A stretch of DNA of 64,000 bases from Terebella lapidaria (taxonomy: Eukaryota > Annelida > Polychaeta > Terebellida > Terebellidae). This document shows, in pieces, positions 57,026 through 64,000 of the stretch. Position 1 is the stretch's first letter. Each line of letters begins with the position of its first letter. The DNA lies in the NCBI GenBank assembly GCA_949152475.1, contig OX424570.1:25292694-25356693 (forward strand). Direction: 5' to 3'. Below the pieces are notes generated by a model, which was not told the origin of the DNA, ran no database searches, and saw only the letters and a list, made by a program, of their open reading frames with translations. Both the position numbers and the translations under genes were made by a program.

Positions 57026-57065
57026 TCAGTCATCATAACAACGAGTTATCCACACAGACGCAATA

Positions 57066-60400
<3,335 letters not shown>

Positions 60401-60402
60401 CT

Positions 60403-61513
60403 GTGAAAAGACGGCAATTTAACCTCAGTTAAAAAATGCTTCCAAACCAAAAATGGATGATAAACTCCCAATATGATAACACATATCTTACATTGTGTTT
60501 AAGCTCAATATTGTGGCATATATTCACGCACAGATCGAAAAACTGCATTTGCCAGAATAGAATGAGTGTAATTGAACGCACACAGAAAGAACATTGTAAA
60601 CAAATTGCAAATATGATCATATTTAAAATGAATTCCAAGTTAGCCTATTTGTTATGGATGATTCTCTGGTTGAGGATGTTTTTGGGGTGAGGATGTTTTT
60701 AGCAACGTTACGACTTCTTCGTGATATTTTGTGATTATTATCCGTCCTTTTTATAGCATAAAATGCTTGTGGTATTGGTGGCAATAGGCTACCATATAGG
60801 TTGGTATATAGGCTACCGTATCAGTTAATATGAACGACTTATAGAAAAATGCATCTAATGAATGTAGGATGGAAATTTATACCAAATTATTCGTCTTGAC
60901 TAAATGAAAACAGTTAAGCCTAATCATAAAACCGCCATCTTTATGTTACAAACATTTTCATGTCAGTTTCAGGTATTAGTCCAATATTGCTGCGCACTAT
61001 TTTTTTTGGCACTGTAAAATAAAAAAAAAATCATGTTCTACTGGAAAGTAGAATTCCTTTGGTTCCACAATGCTACCGGACATAATTTCTTCGCTTGGTT
61101 TTCTAAAAGAATATAGATTCTATTGTCGCAAGCGTCTCTGCCGACGATGAATCAATGTGGTTACAAAACCCTTTCATCAGAATGTATTGTCAGGAATGAA
61201 CACCTCTCGCAGAGTTCCCAGTCGAAAGTGTGATAGATACACCTTTGGCATGTGATCTGCTTGTGAAGCTTTGTTTTCAGTTTTCTTGACAACTATGTTC
61301 GGGCCATTATTGACTGTGTATGAGGTTTTCTAGAACACTTCCTAAGAACTAAGATCGGAGACTTGTGATTCATGATCACATTGATCCGTGTGGATACCTG
61401 CCTAAAAAGTATCATTTAAAGCTAGTAAAAATAACGTTACGAAAATTTTCGACCCTTGGTATATTATTATCTGAAGATATGCCATTTTCAATAGACGTGG
61501 AATCAATACGCTG
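60403..61513. other. Upstream intron or flank of the kinase gene
   Basis: No further exon of the receptor was recognised on the minus strand. The sequence preceding 60400 ends in a normal acceptor (CTTTTCACAG), so a 5' exon must lie further right. Frames 60429-60638 and 60436-60690 oppose each other and match nothing. Confidence 0.5.
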
Positions 61514-62055
61514 TATTAAAGTCTAACTAGAGTGTATAATTTTTACGTTCTTATACCGTGGAGATGGTTTCCCTGATCATTTTGGTTTTTACAGAACTTG
61601 AAAATCTCAACCACAACCGGAGATATTTGTATTTTCGTGAATTACTTTTTTCCAATCTATCAGCATTTTGCAGGACCTCATTAATTATTATGTGGTTGCT
61701 ATGGGCCATAATACGGCTCTGGTTGCCATGACGCCAACAAAATTTATTTAAAATTTGAATATTTTCTGTATGGAGTCATTATGTGGAACAAAAATTATTT
61801 TCATGTTATTTAATATTATGCAGTACTGGTTTCAATGAGCTCATTATCTTTCAGTGACTCATATGACGTCATCATTGCTCATTTGCATATGACCCCGAAA
61901 GGTCAATAGGACATGTCATAAACAAACCACCATAAAATAGTGACTATTCGAGATATTTCGATTTTGTAAAAACAGAAATGATCCAAAGACTTCCGTCTTT
62001 GATATTGACACTAAACTAAAAAAAGTTATTTTTCACTCTAGTTAGGCTTTAAGTA
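61514..62055. mobile_element. Non-autonomous TIR element with TA target, nested
   Basis: The ends TATTAAAGTCTAACTAGAGTG (61514-61534; 21 bases including the target TA) and CACTCTAGTTAGGCTTTAAG TA (62034-62055) are inverted repeats with few mismatches, each bounded by TA. A TA target fits the Tc1/mariner group. The 540-bp interior codes for nothing. The sequences on its two sides resemble successive parts of the 49518-49705 retroelement tail, so it seems to have inserted into an older retroelement copy. Confidence 0.75.
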
Positions 62056-63060
62056 TTCCGAGCAAACAAAACAGGGTCCGTTATCCAATCTCATAGTTCG
62101 GGGACAGAAAGTCATATCAGGCATACGAAGTGAGAGAAAACAAAAATGACAGGGAAACTCATGAACCCCCCAAAATGGCCATTAGGAGGTGAAATCAAGT
62201 GTTCCGGAAAGAGTGAGCATTTCCTGCCCCACTAGTGGCACCCGTCATGAATTCCCCAAAATTAACATGAACATAGATCTAGTTGCATGGCAGACATGGA
62301 TTTGCTGTATTTATCAACCAGATCATGATGACGTCCATAGAATTTCTTAAACGCAGCTATAAGTCTTGGTAAAACATATCCTTGTCGCAGCAGTTTAGAG
62401 ACTAGCTGGGCACTTCGATAGACAAAGTTCTCATATTTGCAACTAGCTCTGGAATAGCGTATAAGTTGAGAAACAAACACACCATATGCCGGTGACATAG
62501 GAATGTTGCTGCTTAGAAAAGGGAAATTGACCATGGAAAATTTGAAATCATCACGTTTGTCATATAATCTAGTTGACAGGTTAGAATCATTATCAATCTC
62601 CTACCTCATGTCTAGATAGTTGGAAAAATTAGCGGAGTCTGTAGTATCCTTAATTTCAAGTTCCTTAGGATATATGACATCCAAGTAATCACCAAACTTG
62701 GGATTATTTAGCGACAATACATCATCTATGTATCGGAAAGTGAAATTAAAATTACATGTTAGTTTCTTAGAACCTCCTCGTTGTAAATGTTGGATGAAAT
62801 CCGACTCATATCAGTATAAAAACAGGTCTGCCAATAATGGTGCACAGTTTGTAACCATGGGAATACCAATAGTTTGTTGAAATATTCGACCACCAAATTC
62901 CACAAAAATATTATCAATCAGAAAATTAACCATATTTACCACATCTATTTTAGTATATTCGTATGGGGCATCAGAGTCGCCTTTAACAAAATAAGCGGTA
63001 TTATATTTAACTACAATATAGTGGTACCGACGTTGTCCCTTTTTAGAGGAAAATTATTGA
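62056..63060 (-). mobile_element. RT-bearing retroelement fragment (largest copy)
   Basis: On the minus strand a reverse transcriptase is recognisable through FGGRIFQQTIGIPMVTNCAP, a YIDD catalytic box, LNNPKFGDYL, IYPKELEIKDTTD, FPFLSSNIP, YGVFVSQLIRYSR and KKFYGRHHDLVDKY, then a non-coding tail. It is the same family as 15963-16430. The copy is a broken fossil with several breaks and a missing 5' part. I lean towards a Penelope-like or related non-LTR retroelement; the family is not certain. The tail seems to continue left of the nested TIR element to about 61495. Confidence 0.82.
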
Positions 63061-64000
63061 TCCGTCAATAAAATCAATTCATCAGTGATCGTTCCTGTTT
63101 GAGCACCCCATATGTTGGCTCAAATTTTATATTTCATCTGGATAGATCAAGCTGCCACTGCTGATCCAATGGCTTTGTGCCAAAAGCAATGTCCTCACAA
63201 ATCTTACAATGGAGTGAACAACAAAAAGGGGACTAGGGTACATTGCCAGTCGAGAGTCCTTGATTTTACAAGTGGAAATATTGTAGACGCCGTTGAGTGC
63301 ACATAAATATTCATGAACTCCTTTTTACCTCCTTCCTTTGACGACCTTCATTGACGAGCTGGTTGATTGCAATTTCTTTCTGTGCTTCATAAAACCAGGC
63401 GCCATACACATGTGTAAATACAAGGACATTTTGGGATTTTTGTTAGTGAGGGGTTCGAACCTGGTGTTCATAAATGTTGGGTAACATAAGACCACTTCAA
63501 GACGATTTCACTTTTCCGGGGTCTCTATTAATGACAAATCCCATGCAGCTCATTCCGTTTAAATACTTTTTGTAAAATCGGAAATTTCCAGTGGATACTG
63601 CCAAGGATTGTGCTTTTAGGTGACCTGATCTGTGATCGCAATGTGTGCGAGCGTCTCTGCCATGGGAAGCATATCACATGCAGGGGTGTAATTGTGATCT
63701 AACGTGTGATGTGAATTTTCCATTTTCGGAGAAAAATGGTCAATTTTCGGATTTTGATAGCCATTTTCTGAGAAGCATGATTTTGGTTATATATTTTTTG
63801 AGATGTTGGTTCCAAAACATGCTAATTGGTGTCCTTGACAGAGAGTTATTAGAAATAGCTGCAATCGCGGCACTGCTTTATCTGTCTTTTCACGTCATTG
63901 CCCATTTTTTTCTAGCGTTACCATTATGAACGTAATTTTTCTACCATAATCCGTCGATGATTAGGCGTCGAAATGACTGATGTTACAATTGACTGATGCC
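63061..64000. other. Right edge, nothing firmly recognised
   Basis: Frames at 63112-63306 and 63645-63929 are unfamiliar. A B-box-like GGGGTTCGAACCTGG occurs at about 63451-63465 without a convincing A box. If the receptor kinase gene continues, this would be intron. Confidence 0.4.

Noticed and set aside
63440-63480. Pol III B box of another SINE
   Set aside because: GGTTCGAACC alone is palindromic and occurs by chance; no A box or target duplication was found.

Overview
The window is AT-rich, intron-bearing eukaryotic DNA with sparse genes and dense repeats. The repeats suggest a marine lophotrochozoan, most likely a mollusc: a pearl-like Helentron with tandem core repeats, an RT element of a kind I associate with bivalves, a KIAA1958/DUF3504-type recombinase remnant, a CR1/L2-group LINE, a tRNA-headed SINE and many small palindromic elements. 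That assignment is inference; no species-diagnostic gene is present.

Only one convincing host gene is seen. It is the 3' part of a receptor tyrosine kinase on the minus strand (57066-60400, eight exons). It has a cysteine-rich follistatin/EGF-like module, one transmembrane helix, an NPTY juxtamembrane site and a complete kinase domain of the Trk/MuSK/ROR group, closest to Trk by eye. Its 5' exons lie beyond the right edge or were not recognised in 60.4-64 kb.

Most of 3.3-55.7 kb is a decayed array of segmental duplications. The youngest pair is copy A (about 5.04-14.7 kb) and copy B (about 17.96-25.7 kb), tandem with an offset of about 12.9 kb at the left end. More diverged copies of the same modules lie at about 3.36-5.0, 35.0-39.6 and 48.1-49.8 kb. 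A second module is repeated at 32.2-34.2, 44.6-46.1 and 49.9-50.9 kb, a third at 26.3-26.6 and 42.3-42.6 kb, and a fourth as a pair at 51.16-52.77 and 53.96-55.73 kb. Copy B carries two local inversions relative to A. I found no clearly coding sequence conserved across the array.

Mobile elements punctuate the array, and because they interrupt duplicated DNA several have visible empty sites. A non-autonomous Helentron-like element (8607-10195) sits in a TT target that is empty in copy B. Two related hAT-type MITEs (33192-33316 and 55166-55293) have 8-bp target duplications. The LINE (29681-32215, minus) is 5'-truncated and has two single-base frame changes and one stop. A SINE (27217-27457) has an 18-bp target duplication. 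A Crypton-like tyrosine recombinase remnant lies near 41.06-41.35 kb. Three fragments of one RT-bearing retroelement lie at about 15.96-16.43, 49.52-49.70 and 61.5-63.06 kb, the last interrupted by a TA-flanked TIR element. Minisatellites occur at 16446-16713 and 17705-17955, and an unexplained GC-rich island at 27640-28540.
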